The notes: generated by a model from the letters alone, not told the origin. A DNA stretch of 64,000 bases from Hydrogenovibrio sp. JE_KL2 (GCF_009296185.1 NZ_WBJR01000001.1:186001-250000), one strand, 5' to 3'. Counted from the first letter of the stretch, positions 9,579 through 18,550 are shown. Made by a program: numbers and translations.

Positions 9579-9629
9579 TATAATAACTTACCAAATCACT
9601 CGGGTATTTGGCGGTTCATCAGCCAAATA
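9579..9629 (+). promoter_or_regulatory. Candidate grxD promoter (-10) and leader hairpin
   Basis: A perfect TATAAT at 9579-9584 has only a weak -35 (TTCGTT, 17 bases upstream). Downstream, TATTTGGC (9605-9612) pairs exactly with GCCAAATA (9622-9629), placing an 8-bp hairpin in the predicted leader just before the grxD ribosome site. Whether the hairpin regulates translation is unknown. Confidence 0.4.
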
Positions 9630-9648
9630 GCAATTTTCAGGAGATAAA

Positions 9649-10002
9649 ATGGATAATCAGCAACAAGAAACACTTGATCGTATTCACCAGCAAGTGACCA
9701 ATAACCCAGTCGTTATTTACATGAAAGGCACACCACAGATGCCTTCTTGTGGTTTTTCAAGCCGTGCAGCACAGGCATTGGTAGAAACGGGTGAGAAGTT
9801 TGCATTTGTTAACGTCTTGGCTGACCCGTATATTTTTGAACATTTGCCTAAGTACCAAGATTGGCCGACCTTCCCTCAACTGTATATCGATGGTGAGCTA
9901 CAAGGCGGTTGTGATATTACGTTGGAATTGGCTGAGTCAGGAGACTTGAAAAAGTTGATGCAGGCAGCGAATGAAAAGCATGCTCATTCAGATGATTCTT
10001 GA
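9649..10002 (+). CDS. grxD: Monothiol glutaredoxin Grx4/GrxD
   Basis: GrxD is a cytosolic CGFS-type glutaredoxin that binds and delivers [2Fe-2S] clusters with glutathione, usually with BolA proteins. The 117-residue protein carries the family signature MKGTPQMPSCGFSSRAAQAL near residue 25. It also has WPTFPQLYIDGELQGGCD, which contains the cis-proline and the glutathione-binding GGCD. The ATG at 9649 follows CAGGAG. rnt lies next to it in opposite orientation; grxD and rnt are also neighbours in E. coli. The gene ends just before a strong terminator. Confidence 0.95.
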   Translation: MDNQQQETLDRIHQQVTNNPVVIYMKGTPQMPSCGFSSRAAQALVETGEKFAFVNVLADPYIFEHLPKYQDWPTFPQLYIDGELQGGCDITLELAESGDLKKLMQAANEKHAHSDDS

Positions 10003-10023
10003 TTTTTAGGATAAGCTGAATTT

Positions 10024-10053
10024 AAAAAAAAGCGCCTGTACGGCGCTTTTTTT
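10024..10053 (+). terminator. Rho-independent terminator after grxD
   Basis: AGCGCC (10031-10036) pairs with GGCGCT (10042-10047) around a 5-base loop, flanked by A and T runs on each side. It should terminate grxD, and could also serve rnt on the other strand. Confidence 0.85.
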
Positions 10054-10059
10054 ATCGCT

Positions 10060-10092
10060 AAAATCTGCCAGGTTGGGGTGGTAAGACAGATT
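10060..10092. repeat. Dispersed repeat, copy C (left arm plus remnant)
   Basis: The arm AAAATCTGCCAGGTTGGGG (10060-10078) is a perfect consensus copy. After a short gap, CAGATT (10087-10092) matches the outer part of the missing right arm, as if the centre had been deleted. It lies between convergent grxD and rnt and touches the rnt stop codon. Confidence 0.75.
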
Positions 10093-10717
10093 AGGATAAG
10101 GTGTTGTCAGGCATTTGCAATGGCCATTGGTTGACGATTTTGCAGAATAGTTCTGCGGTTTTTTCGGTATCGTACTCGGCAGAGTGTGCCTTGCTGTCTT
10201 CCCAGTCGATTCCTGCCTCGGTCACAGCTTTTGCCAGCACGGTTTGGCCGTAGACCAAGCCCGAAAGTGAAACGGTATCGAATGTGCTGAATTCATGAAA
10301 GGGAGATTTTATCTTACATCGCTCTGAAGCTGCCTTAACAAAACTCAAGTCGAAAAAAGCATTGTGACCAATCAAAATAGCACGGCTACAGTCTTGGTCT
10401 TTCAGAAGTTTTCTGATGGGGGCAAAACATTTTTCCAAAGCGTCTTTTTCTGAAACTGCCATGCGAAAAGGGTGAGTTGGGTCTTCAACGCCGATGAATT
10501 TCAATGCGCCGGGATCCAATTTAGAGCCTCTGAAGGGGAGAACATTCGCTTGGATGGTTTGGTCTTTCTCAAGCAAGCCATCTTCATTCATTTTGAGTGT
10601 GACGACCGCAATTTCAATCAATGCGTTTGTTTGCGGGTCAAAACCGGCTGTTTCAACATCAACAACAACGGGCAAAAAGCCACGGAAACGGTCTTTAATT
10701 AGTGTTACTGGTCTCAT
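10091..10717 (-). CDS. rnt: Ribonuclease T
   Basis: RNase T is a DEDD-family 3'-5' exoribonuclease that trims tRNA CCA ends and stable RNA precursors. The 208-residue protein shows the exonuclease motifs in order: VVDVETAGFD (ExoI), HNAFFDLSFVKAA (ExoII) and AHSAEYDTEKTAELF (ExoIII, DEDDh type). It starts with DRFRGFLPV like E. coli Rnt. It follows argA by 12 bases on the same strand and is probably co-transcribed with it. Confidence 0.93.
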   Translation of the reverse strand: MRPVTLIKDRFRGFLPVVVDVETAGFDPQTNALIEIAVVTLKMNEDGLLEKDQTIQANVLPFRGSKLDPGALKFIGVEDPTHPFRMAVSEKDALEKCFAPIRKLLKDQDCSRAILIGHNAFFDLSFVKAASERCKIKSPFHEFSTFDTVSLSGLVYGQTVLAKAVTEAGIDWEDSKAHSAEYDTEKTAELFCKIVNQWPLQMPDNTLS

Positions 10718-10729
10718 AATTTTAGTGTG

Positions 10730-12028
10730 TTAAAGCTTTTTTATCAGTATTTTGGACTGTCTTTGGTAGTTGTAGAGCATTTGCCGTTTTTCAGGCAGCA
10801 TCTCAAGGCTCGACTTTTCAAACCCCTGTTCTTGGAACCAATGATCGGTATGGGTGGTGAGAAGAAATAGTTTTTGTACGGCTTGCTGCTTTGCCATTGC
10901 TTCAATTTTATTGAGAATTTCCTGGCCTAGCTCGCCGCCCTGATAACTTGGATCAACTGCAAGGCAAGCTAATTCGGCTTGGTATTCATCCATGGGATAA
11001 AGTGCGGCACAGCCGATAATTTGTTGATCTCTTTCAGCGACGATAAAGTTGTTTATTTCAAGTTCAAGTGCTTCTCGAGAACGTTTGACCAGAATGCCTT
11101 GTTCTTCGAGAGGAGAAATCAGTTTGAGAATACCTGCGACATCATCAATCATTGCAGGGCGCAATTGGTGATAGCGATCAGCGTAAATGAGCGTGCCAAG
11201 TCCGTCACGACTGAACAACTCAAACAGCATGCTGCTTGGCTCCTGTTGAGATACGATGTGGATGCGTTTGACGGAGCTGGCGGCATTAAGCGATAGCTTC
11301 AAGAGATTCGCTAAACTGTGCAAGTCTCCATCAGTTTTAATGGTCTCTAAATAACGTTGCGCTTCTAATAAGCTCATTGTCTTTGGAATATCGGCCAGTT
11401 CGTCGGTGTCTGAGTAGACAATCAGCTTGTCGGCATTCAGTGCTTGAGAAACGGCAAATGCCTGTTCAAGGGTGTTGAGATTAAAGACTTCTCCAGTCAG
11501 AGAATAAGCCAAAGGCGTTAGCAGGCAGACTTGGTTATTGTTCAAGCAAGCGTTGATGGCGGAACTATTAATCTTTCTTAAAGAACCTGTATGCTGAAAA
11601 TCAATGCCATTAATGACGCCCTTGGGCTTGGCAATGACCCAGTTACCGGAAACCAGTGAAAGAGGGGAGTGCTGTTCAGCACAAGCTTGACTGAAGACGG
11701 CTTCAAGTTGTGAGCGAACCCAACCTATGGTTTTTTGAATCGTTTCGACATGATCGGTTTGAGTGACTCGGCAAAATTGGTGTGTATCCCACTGATGTCC
11801 TGCAAGCGTTAATGCCTTATCAATCTGCACGCTTGCTCCAAGCGTTAAAACGACTTTTATGCCAAGATTGTTAAGCAAAACGACATCTTTAGCAAACTGT
11901 AGAAGGTGGTCCGAAACTTGGAGCATTTCACCCGGAAGATAAATAACCAGAGTTTTACCTCTGTGCGTAGCAATATAGGGCGAAGACTGACGTAGGTTAT
12001 TAATAAAATCTAATTCAGATTGCAGCAT
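10730..12028 (-). CDS. argA: Amino-acid N-acetyltransferase ArgA (N-acetylglutamate synthase)
   Basis: ArgA acetylates glutamate with acetyl-CoA, the first step of arginine synthesis, and is normally feedback-inhibited by arginine. The 432-residue protein has an N-terminal amino-acid-kinase-like regulatory domain (GKTLVIYLPGEML, VVLTLGASVQID). It has a C-terminal GNAT acetyltransferase domain (ACLAVDPSYQGGELGQEIL, then HTDHWFQEQGF). Length and domain order fit classical ArgA. Together with argJ the window holds both routes to N-acetylglutamate. It is the first gene of an argA-rnt unit, divergent from ilvD. Confidence 0.92.
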   Translation of the reverse strand: MLQSELDFINNLRQSSPYIATHRGKTLVIYLPGEMLQVSDHLLQFAKDVVLLNNLGIKVVLTLGASVQIDKALTLAGHQWDTHQFCRVTQTDHVETIQKTIGWVRSQLEAVFSQACAEQHSPLSLVSGNWVIAKPKGVINGIDFQHTGSLRKINSSAINACLNNNQVCLLTPLAYSLTGEVFNLNTLEQAFAVSQALNADKLIVYSDTDELADIPKTMSLLEAQRYLETIKTDGDLHSLANLLKLSLNAASSVKRIHIVSQQEPSSMLFELFSRDGLGTLIYADRYHQLRPAMIDDVAGILKLISPLEEQGILVKRSREALELEINNFIVAERDQQIIGCAALYPMDEYQAELACLAVDPSYQGGELGQEILNKIEAMAKQQAVQKLFLLTTHTDHWFQEQGFEKSSLEMLPEKRQMLYNYQRQSKILIKKL

Positions 12029-12071
12029 AGTTATGAGAGAATACCAAGTTATTTGGATTAGTATAACAGGC

Positions 12072-12119
12072 TGCCGTCAAAAACAAAGAAAATGCGCTTA
12101 AAAAGCACTTTGAACGGCA
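12072..12119. promoter_or_regulatory. Nested inverted repeat in the argA-ilvD divergent spacer
   Basis: TGCCGT (12072-12077) pairs with ACGGCA (12114-12119). Inside it, TGCGCTT and AAGCA form a second arm pair. It lies between the divergent argA and ilvD and could be an operator or a leader hairpin for either gene. No T-run follows, so a terminator is unlikely. Confidence 0.35.
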
Positions 12120-12158
12120 AGGTTTTAACGCACTTAGCCTGCATAACAGGAGACAACT

Positions 12159-14012
12159 ATGCCCGCATATCGTTCGAAAACGAGTACCCATGGAAGAAAT
12201 ATGGCTGGAGCACGTGCTTTATGGCGTGCAACTGGTATGCAAACTGAAGATTTTGGTAAGCCGATTATTGCAATTGCCAACTCTTTTACTCAGTTTGTTC
12301 CTGGACATGTACATTTGAAAGATATGGGGCAGCTGGTAGCACAAGTCATTGAAAGTGCCGGTGGTGTTGCCAAGGAATTTAACACTATCGCTGTGGATGA
12401 TGGAATTGCCATGGGGCATGACGGTATGTTGTACTCATTGCCTTCTAGGGATTTGATTGCAGATTCAGTCGAATATATGTGTAATGCGCATTGTGCTGAT
12501 GCATTGGTTTGTATCTCCAACTGCGACAAAATCACTCCAGGTATGATGATGGCGGCAATGCGCTTGAATATCCCAACCATTTTTGTAACTGGTGGACCAA
12601 TGGAGTCTGGTAAAACTGTTCTTGGCGGTGAAGGAATTAAACTGGACTTGGTTGATGCCATGGTTATGGCCGCAGACAGTCACTGCTCGGATAGTGATGT
12701 TGAAGAGGTAGAGCGTTCGGCTTGCCCAACATGTGGTTCCTGCTCAGGTATGTTCACCGCAAACTCCATGAATTGTTTGGCCGAAGCCTTAGGAATTGCG
12801 TTGCCTGGCAACGGAACAACTTTAGCGACACATGCAGACAGAAAACATTTGTTTGAAGAAGCTGGTAGAAGAATCGTTGAGCTAGCCAAGCAATACTATG
12901 AGCAAGACGATGCAGGTGTCCTACCAAGATCAATTGCAACCCGTGAAGCTTTCGAAAATGCGATGGCTCTGGATGTAGCGATGGGTGGGTCAACCAATAC
13001 AGTACTACATTTGCTTGCCATTGCGCGTGAAGCAGAAGTTGATTTTACGATGGCGGACATGGATCATATTTCCCGCAAAGTACCGTGCCTTGTTAAAGTT
13101 GCCCCTAACTCGAAAATCTTTCATATGGAAGATGTGCATAGAGCTGGCGGAATCATGCGTATTTTAGGGGAGCTGGAACGCGGTGGCTTAATCAATACAG
13201 ATGTTAAAACCGTACACGCATCGACTATGGGCGCTGCGTTAGAGTTATGGGACATCACTCGTACAGAGGACGAGGCAGTTAAAACTTTTTACCGTGCAGC
13301 ACCAGGAAATGTCAGAACAACCGAAGCATTCAGTCAAAATAAGCGCTGGAAAGAAGTTGACGATGATGATGAAAAGGGGTGTGTCAGAAGTTTAGAGCAT
13401 GCCTATACCCAAGAGGGTGGTTTGGCGGTGCTTTATGGAAATATTGCATTAGATGGTTGTATTGTTAAAACTGCCGGTGTGGATGAAGAAATCTTCAAGT
13501 TTTCTGGTCCAGTTAAAATCTACGAAAGCCAAGAAGATGCGGTTGCAGCGATTCTAGGTGATGAGGTTAAGGCTGGGGATATCGTTGTTATTCGATACGA
13601 AGGACCAAGAGGTGGTCCAGGAATGCAGGAAATGCTGTATCCTACAAGCTACCTTAAATCAAAAGGTTTAGGTAAAAGCTGTGCACTTCTGACTGATGGG
13701 CGTTTCTCTGGAGGTACGTCTGGCTTATCTATCGGACATTGTTCTCCCGAAGCGGCAGAAGGTGGGAATATTGGCTTGGTTGAAAATGGAGATATTATCG
13801 AAATTGATATCCCGAATAGAAGTATTCAAGTTAAGTTAACGGATGAAGAATTGGCGGAAAGACGCCAAGCAATGGTTGCCAAAGGTAAGCTTGCATGGAA
13901 GCCAGTGAAAGAACGTCCCAGAAAAGTTAGTGCTGCCCTTAGAGCGTATGCAGCTATGACAACCAGTGCGGCTTTTGGTGCCGTTCGTAACGTTGAACAA
14001 ATTGAAAAGTAG
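12159..14012 (+). CDS. ilvD: Dihydroxy-acid dehydratase IlvD
   Basis: IlvD dehydrates the dihydroxy-acids of valine and isoleucine synthesis using an Fe-S cluster. The 617-residue length fits the IlvD/Edd family. The conserved cysteines are in [10 protein letters not shown] and [19 protein letters not shown], with [12 protein letters not shown] and [16 protein letters not shown] towards the C-terminus. The ATG at 12159 has an AGGAGA ribosome site. It stands alone, not in an ilv operon; leuA of the same branched pathway lies at 24.2 kb. Confidence 0.97.
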   Translation: MPAYRSKTSTHGRNMAGARALWRATGMQTEDFGKPIIAIANSFTQFVPGHVHLKDMGQLVAQVIESAGGVAKEFNTIAVDDGIAMGHDGMLYSLPSRDLIADSVEYMCNAHCADALVCISNCDKITPGMMMAAMRLNIPTIFVTGGPMESGKTVLGGEGIKLDLVDAMVMAADSHCSDSDVEEVERSACPTCGSCSGMFTANSMNCLAEALGIALPGNGTTLATHADRKHLFEEAGRRIVELAKQYYEQDDAGVLPRSIATREAFENAMALDVAMGGSTNTVLHLLAIAREAEVDFTMADMDHISRKVPCLVKVAPNSKIFHMEDVHRAGGIMRILGELERGGLINTDVKTVHASTMGAALELWDITRTEDEAVKTFYRAAPGNVRTTEAFSQNKRWKEVDDDDEKGCVRSLEHAYTQEGGLAVLYGNIALDGCIVKTAGVDEEIFKFSGPVKIYESQEDAVAAILGDEVKAGDIVVIRYEGPRGGPGMQEMLYPTSYLKSKGLGKSCALLTDGRFSGGTSGLSIGHCSPEAAEGGNIGLVENGDIIEIDIPNRSIQVKLTDEELAERRQAMVAKGKLAWKPVKERPRKVSAALRAYAAMTTSAAFGAVRNVEQIEK

Positions 14013-14083
14013 CCTGATTCGCTAAGTCAAATATTGACCTGGGCAGTTGGTTTTCACTTAATAAATTTATTGTGGAGTAAAGA

Positions 14084-14488
14084 ATGTTTGCAGATAGATT
14101 GACAACTGAACAAAGACAAGCAGTATTTGATTTGGCTGTTATGTTGGCGAATGCTGATCTGGATGTTTCAGAAGAGGAACTTGGGTATTTAAAGACTTTT
14201 AGTGATGCTTTTGGGATTGAATTTGACCTTGATAAGTCTCAAATTAATTTGGAAGACACTTTGCGTGTTTTTAATTCTAAGCAGTCTAAAATTATCCTTC
14301 TCCAAGAATTAATCAAACTGTCTTATAAGGATGGTCATTTCGGTGAAGAAGAGCAGGATAAGGTGTTCATGATTTCCCAAAAAATCGGTATGAACGATCC
14401 TGACTTATTCTTGAAGATAGAAAAATGGGTCAGACAAGGTGCTGATTGGTTGTTTGAAGGTGAACAAATGCTCGAAGATGGTTATTGA
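14084..14488 (+). CDS. TerB-like small protein
   Basis: This 134-residue, acidic, all-helical protein begins with LTTEQRQAVFDLAVMLANADLDVSEEELGYL. That is the pattern of TerB/tellurite-resistance-like domains, with an early helix ending in an acidic Asp/Glu-rich turn, repeated at YKDGHFGEEEQDKV. TerB domains bind metal and are common in stress or membrane-associated systems, but no ter genes are near. The role is unknown. It has a GGAG ribosome site, lies 71 bases after ilvD, and ends at a strong hairpin terminator. Confidence 0.6.
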   Translation: MFADRLTTEQRQAVFDLAVMLANADLDVSEEELGYLKTFSDAFGIEFDLDKSQINLEDTLRVFNSKQSKIILLQELIKLSYKDGHFGEEEQDKVFMISQKIGMNDPDLFLKIEKWVRQGADWLFEGEQMLEDGY

Positions 14489-14516
14489 TTGAACCTCTTA
14501 AGGCTTCCTTCCACGC

Positions 14517-14560
14517 ATTCCAAATAAAAAGGCTTCAAATGAAGCCTTTTTATTTGGAAT
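14517..14560 (+). terminator. Long perfect hairpin terminator after the TerB-like gene
   Basis: Twenty bases at 14517-14536 are perfectly complementary to 14541-14560 around an AAAT loop; the core is AAAAAGGCTTC/GAAGCCTTTTT. The T-run is inside the stem, so the structure is symmetrical and can work on both strands. Confidence 0.85.
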
Positions 14561-14609
14561 AGATTGTTAGAGCCTAGCAGAAATACTAGCAATAATAATG
14601 AATTCTAGG

Positions 14610-14644
14610 CAATAAAAAACCCAGCATAGCTGGGTTTTTTATTG
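14610..14644 (-). terminator. Bidirectional terminator at the end of the sox operon
   Basis: CAATAAAAAACCCAGC (14610-14625) pairs perfectly with GCTGGGTTTTTTATTG (14629-14644) around a 3-base loop. It sits 15 bases beyond the soxA stop on the minus strand and ends the soxXYZA transcript. Confidence 0.85.
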
Positions 14645-14658
14645 ATCTTAACGAGAGA

Positions 14659-15489
14659 TTATTCGCGGTAGCTTGGACCGTTAATTTCTAGACCGTTATC
14701 CATATAAGCCTCATAGAACTCTAGGTTTCTGTAGACTTCGCTTTGAGCTTTAAATGGTTTTAAACGCATGTTCTTGTTACAACCACCATAACGACGGTGC
14801 AGTGTTCCCAGCTCTTGCCATTTTGCACGGAAAACAGGGAAACCTGTTGTGTGACCTAGGTTAGGAGACAAGATGTTTGCACGAGCCTTACGGCCTGCGT
14901 TGTAAGTGTGACATTTAGCACAAGAAAGGTTCAATTGACCATGTGGTGTAATAAAGAACTTCTCACCTGCAAGGAATGCTTTTTTAGCACCTTCAGAGTT
15001 GATTACAACATGGATTTTTTGACCGCGTGCTTGGTCTGCGTAAAAGGCTGAAAGTTTTGCAATATCGCCTTTTTTCCATTTAAAAGGTTTAAGTCCAGCA
15101 TCAGTACGACATTGGTTGATTTGACCTTCTAGAGTTTGTACTTGTTGTGTTTTCTCGTCGAAGCGAGGGAACATAACACGCACTTTAGTCACATCTGAAC
15201 CGAAACACTTGTCGTAAACGGCTTTATCTTTGTTATACAAGGCTTCCCCTGCATCAATTGCATCTAGATATGGAGGAAATTCCATAACAGCTTTGAATTG
15301 AGACATCTTGTCAGCCGAGTAGATATAAGCACCGTTCTTGTATGCTGAAATATCAATATTCGGGTTTTTTGCTTTGAAATATTTGACTAAGTCTTGACGA
15401 CTTTGTTCTGGATCAATGCTGGCAGCCATAGAAACTGTGGCTGTCGCTGTTGCGCCTAACGCTAAGGCGACTAGCAATGTTTTCTTCAT
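14659..15489 (-). CDS. soxA: Sulfur-oxidation protein SoxA (c-type cytochrome, single haem)
   Basis: SoxA with SoxX forms the periplasmic cytochrome that oxidatively joins thiosulfate to the SoxY cysteine. The 276-residue precursor has a Sec signal peptide (residues ~1-22, ending in VSMA). It has a single haem site, CAKCH, followed by TYNAGRKARAN, and the conserved RRYGGCNKNMR, whose cysteine is the modified haem ligand at the active site. The N-terminal haem of di-haem SoxA is absent; a cysteine pair (CFGSD and NQCRT) stands in its place, as in the mono-haem SoxA type. It is last in soxXYZA, with a 91-base gap and an RNA hairpin after soxZ. Its GGAGG ribosome site is strong. Confidence 0.96.
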   Translation of the reverse strand: MKKTLLVALALGATATATVSMAASIDPEQSRQDLVKYFKAKNPNIDISAYKNGAYIYSADKMSQFKAVMEFPPYLDAIDAGEALYNKDKAVYDKCFGSDVTKVRVMFPRFDEKTQQVQTLEGQINQCRTDAGLKPFKWKKGDIAKLSAFYADQARGQKIHVVINSEGAKKAFLAGEKFFITPHGQLNLSCAKCHTYNAGRKARANILSPNLGHTTGFPVFRAKWQELGTLHRRYGGCNKNMRLKPFKAQSEVYRNLEFYEAYMDNGLEINGPSYRE

Positions 15490-15544
15490 CCCATTCCTCC
15501 GTCCGAGAACTCTTTATTTATAAAGTATTATTATAGAGAATTTT

Positions 15545-15568
15545 GGAACCTGCCAAATGGCAGATTCC
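15545..15568 (-). promoter_or_regulatory. RNA stem-loop between soxZ and soxA
   Basis: On the minus strand GGAATCTGCC pairs with GGCAGGTTCC around an ATTT loop: 10 bp including one G-T wobble. No T-run follows, so it is more likely an mRNA stabiliser or processing site than a full terminator. A TATAAT at 15530-15535 just downstream on the same strand could give soxA its own promoter. Confidence 0.6.
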
Positions 15569-15580
15569 AGGCAGATTAAA

Positions 15581-15892
15581 TTACTTCAAAGTAATAGAAT
15601 CAGTACCTTTATCACCGATGTTAGAAGCAACGTTTAGAGTTACTTTATCACCTTTGTTTGCTTTAACTTTAACACCAAGGTATGGGTTTGCAGAAACAGC
15701 ACCAGACCATTGAGCGTCGATTGCTTTAGTTCCGTTAACCAATACTTCAACTACGTTGATGTAGTTAGCTGGATATGGCTTACCAGTTTTTTTGTTCATT
15801 CGAGCACCAGATTCCATTGGGTGCTTGATTAGTGCCTTAACTTCAGCGATGCCACCTTTAGATTTTCCACGCATTCTGATTTTGATTGACAT
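15581..15892 (-). CDS. soxZ: Sulfur-oxidation protein SoxZ
   Basis: SoxZ is the partner of SoxY in the carrier complex that holds sulfur intermediates in the periplasm. The 103-residue protein matches SoxZ length and begins MSIKIRMRGKSKGGIAEVK, with KHPMESGARMNKKTG and a C-terminal beta-sandwich. It has no signal peptide, which is normal: SoxZ is exported through Tat together with SoxY. It lies 54 bases after soxY. TAA-terminated and highly expressed-looking, it uses preferred codons. Confidence 0.96.
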   Translation of the reverse strand: MSIKIRMRGKSKGGIAEVKALIKHPMESGARMNKKTGKPYPANYINVVEVLVNGTKAIDAQWSGAVSANPYLGVKVKANKGDKVTLNVASNIGDKGTDSITLK

Positions 15893-15946
15893 GTTATTTC
15901 CTTTAAATTTGCAGTTATTCTAAATAAAGTTTACGTGAAAAGTGGA

Positions 15947-16414
15947 TTAACCACCACATCCACCGATAGTAACTTTAACTTCTTGTTCTGCTTTGTATAG
16001 CTTACCACCAGCTTTAACGATAGCTACTACGTTTTGAGTTTCACCCATTTTGATACGAGTAGAAACATAACCTTCTGCAGCACTTGCGAAGCTGTATTCA
16101 CAAACTAGAGGCATAGGGTTTTTGCTAGCAACGATTGAAATTGACTCAACGCCTTTCATTTTAGAAGCGTCAATAGTGATAGGTGTAACTGCACCGTTTT
16201 CAGCGATAGCAGGAGCTTTAAGGGTGATGTCACCAGAAGCAGTAGCTGAAGCAGTACCGTACATGCCGTTAAGAGCGTCATCTACTTTTTTAGCGTCAAA
16301 AGCTTTTTTGTTCCAATCAGCTAATACAGTTGAAGGTGTTAGAAGACCAGCGTTTACTGCAACCGCAGCTGCACCAGTAGCTAGAGTACCTTTAAGGAAA
16401 GATCTACGTTTCAT
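15947..16414 (-). CDS. soxY: Sulfur-oxidation carrier protein SoxY
   Basis: SoxY carries thiosulfate-derived sulfur on a C-terminal cysteine swinging arm. The 155-residue protein has a Tat signal peptide (MKRRSFLKGTLATGAAAV) and ends in VTIGGCGG, the exact carrier motif, so the active cysteine is present. It is the second gene of soxXYZA, 37 bases after soxX and just ahead of soxZ. Identification is certain from both ends of the protein. Confidence 0.97.
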   Translation of the reverse strand: MKRRSFLKGTLATGAAAVAVNAGLLTPSTVLADWNKKAFDAKKVDDALNGMYGTASATASGDITLKAPAIAENGAVTPITIDASKMKGVESISIVASKNPMPLVCEYSFASAAEGYVSTRIKMGETQNVVAIVKAGGKLYKAEQEVKVTIGGCGG

Positions 16415-16451
16415 AAGGTTTTAAACTCCCGTTTAAGGTTTAATTTAAAAA

Positions 16452-16826
16452 TTACAGTGTATAGATGAAATCAACGATTTCATGTATTTGTTTATCTGTA
16501 AGGATTCCGTTTTGTCCGAACGGAGGCATCATACTGTTTGGAACCTGAGTATTTGGTTTACCCCAAACTTTGTCAAAAAGTTTTTGTTTGTCTGGATAAC
16601 GCAACTTCATGGCAATTAACGCAGGACCAATATTTCCAGCCAGTTGACCACCTTGAATTGCATGGCATGCAAGGCAGTTTCCTTGGGATCTACTGAAAGC
16701 CAATTTTTTACCTGCTTCAACACTTGTCATCTCTTTATCACCAGCTTGTGCTGATAATGGAGCTACGGCAAATGCTGTGGTAATTGCAGCGGCAGTCAGT
16801 AAGTGCTTCATTTTAGTTTTCAACAT
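16452..16826 (-). CDS. soxX: Sulfur-oxidation cytochrome SoxX
   Basis: SoxX is the small c-type cytochrome subunit of the SoxAX complex and passes electrons to the respiratory chain. The 124-residue precursor has a Sec signal peptide (residues ~1-29, ending in SAQA), one haem site CLACH, and the distal methionine in NSMMPPFG. It is first in the operon. The start at 16826 is chosen because AGGAGG lies six bases upstream; a second in-frame ATG five codons later has no such site. Confidence 0.95.
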   Translation of the reverse strand: MLKTKMKHLLTAAAITTAFAVAPLSAQAGDKEMTSVEAGKKLAFSRSQGNCLACHAIQGGQLAGNIGPALIAMKLRYPDKQKLFDKVWGKPNTQVPNSMMPPFGQNGILTDKQIHEIVDFIYTL

Positions 16827-16980
16827 TCTTATCCTCCTGAAAAAAAGCCAGACGACTTTTTTATCTGTTCTTCCTATTTATCTTTTGAATAGGTTTTGAG
16901 CAGTTTGTGCTCTTAGACGCATAGGTTACTGATATATGAAATATACGCAAGTGTTTTATCAAAAATCTTGATAGCAATAT

Positions 16981-17010
16981 TTAATACTGCTAAAAAAAAA
17001 TTTATGTCAA
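16981..17010 (-). promoter_or_regulatory. Candidate promoter of soxXYZA
   Basis: On the minus strand TTGACA (17005-17010) is followed after 18 bases by TATTAA (16981-16986). The 175-base spacer upstream of soxX is AT-rich. The -35 is perfect; the -10 is moderate, and the site nearly touches the end of the protease gene. Confidence 0.35.
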
Positions 17011-17014
17011 GTGA

Positions 17015-18433
17015 TTATTTTAATTTTTGATCTGCAATTTTTTGATCTGTAGATGCTTGATTTTCAAGCTGAATTAGCTTATTGAAGAAGGTGCTGTTTT
17101 TATCTTTTTCAAGCAGTTTTGCTTGTTTGACTAGGTAAAGTGTTTTGGATGTGTTGCCAATATTGTAGTTTGCCAGCGCATTGTAGTAGTAGGTGTATTT
17201 GGCATTATTTTGGGTTGAAAAGAGTCGGGCAAGCTCAGAATACATTAGGTACTGATAGTGAAATTTTGGTGTCGCTTTTCTGAGCAGTTCAATCGCCTTA
17301 TCAATCTGATTGTTTTGCTCTAATGCGAGAGCATGCAGGTATGGAATACTGAAGTCAGATGGATAAATTGCTTCCAAGTATGTGAACTCATCATATCCAA
17401 GTTTAGGTTTTATGACAGAGTCAACTTGAGCTTGTAATAAGCGATACAGCTTATTGTTAGGGTATTGTTTGGTGGCATCCTTCAGGCATTGTGTATTAAA
17501 TGATGCTGTTGCTTTGTCCGCAGACTGAAGTGACTTTAAGTTCCGTAGGTAGCATTGCTCATTTTTATCAAGATGCTTATTGCCATAACTGTCGTCAATA
17601 TGAAGCAATAGCTTCATGCGCAGTTGGATGAGCTTTAATGAGTTTTTGTGATAAACGCGTTTACTGTCTTTGGATAGTTGGTAGGCTCTTTCTTTCGCTT
17701 TGGCTAAACGTTCTTCGGTTACAGGGTGTGTTAAGAGAATTTCCGGTGCTTTGAATTCGTTGAGTTGGGACTCTTTTTCTAAGCGGCCAAAAAAATCTGA
17801 CATGGCATAAGGGTTGTAGCCTGCTTTTTCCAAATACTTAATGCCAAAATAATCGGCCTCATTTTCGTGAATACGCGAGTTTTTCAATTGTTGTTGAATG
17901 TTAAGTCCCATGCCTCCCATATAGGTTGCAATGCCGGCACTGACATCTTGAGAGCCAATGAGTATTGCTGCAATGAGGGAGGCGATACTGGTAACGCTGA
18001 CGTTGTTTTGGTATTCAAATGTTCGTGACAAATGTCGCTGGGTTACGTGAGCGATTTCGTGCGCCATGACGGAAGCAAGCTCATCTTCGGTTTGTGCAGC
18101 AAGTATGAGGCCTGTATGTATGCCTATGACGCCATTGGGGCCAGCAAAAGCATTGACTTCTGGGTCATTGAGGATGTAGAAGGTGAATTGGCGGTCTTGT
18201 CCTGTTTGGCTGGCGATTTTATTACCGATATGTCGAACATAGCTCAGCGTTATTGGGTCGTAAAACAAGTCATACTGTTCATGAAGTGCTACAGAAAAAG
18301 CTCTGCCCAAAGAGGTCTCTGTTTGAGAGTCGTAGTCCTTTAAGTCGGGCGCGCCAAGATCAGGCAGGTTACTGCCGAGTGCTAAGGGCGACACACAAAG
18401 GGTTAAACATAAGAAGAGTATGGTTTTTTGCAT
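17015..18433 (-). CDS. bepA: Periplasmic M48 metalloprotease/chaperone, BepA-like
   Basis: BepA proteins assist or degrade outer-membrane proteins such as LptD. The 472-residue precursor has a signal peptide (~1-20), and a zinc-protease domain with HEIAH in MAHEIAHVTQRH and the third ligand in HENEADYFG. A C-terminal half rich in helical TPR-type repeats (~270-460) follows. These three parts in this order match BepA/YfgC. It lies upstream of soxX on the same strand but is separated by 190 bases. Substrate specificity is inferred from the family. Confidence 0.87.
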   Translation of the reverse strand: MQKTILFLCLTLCVSPLALGSNLPDLGAPDLKDYDSQTETSLGRAFSVALHEQYDLFYDPITLSYVRHIGNKIASQTGQDRQFTFYILNDPEVNAFAGPNGVIGIHTGLILAAQTEDELASVMAHEIAHVTQRHLSRTFEYQNNVSVTSIASLIAAILIGSQDVSAGIATYMGGMGLNIQQQLKNSRIHENEADYFGIKYLEKAGYNPYAMSDFFGRLEKESQLNEFKAPEILLTHPVTEERLAKAKERAYQLSKDSKRVYHKNSLKLIQLRMKLLLHIDDSYGNKHLDKNEQCYLRNLKSLQSADKATASFNTQCLKDATKQYPNNKLYRLLQAQVDSVIKPKLGYDEFTYLEAIYPSDFSIPYLHALALEQNNQIDKAIELLRKATPKFHYQYLMYSELARLFSTQNNAKYTYYYNALANYNIGNTSKTLYLVKQAKLLEKDKNSTFFNKLIQLENQASTDQKIADQKLK

Positions 18434-18550
18434 AAAATTCGGTTAGGCTTTAGTTGAAGGTATTATAAAACGAAGCATGAGAGGCATATATAAAGAATCA
18501 TGACTTTGTTTGGTTTGATTTGTCATCTAAACTTTATAATTTTCGTTTTG

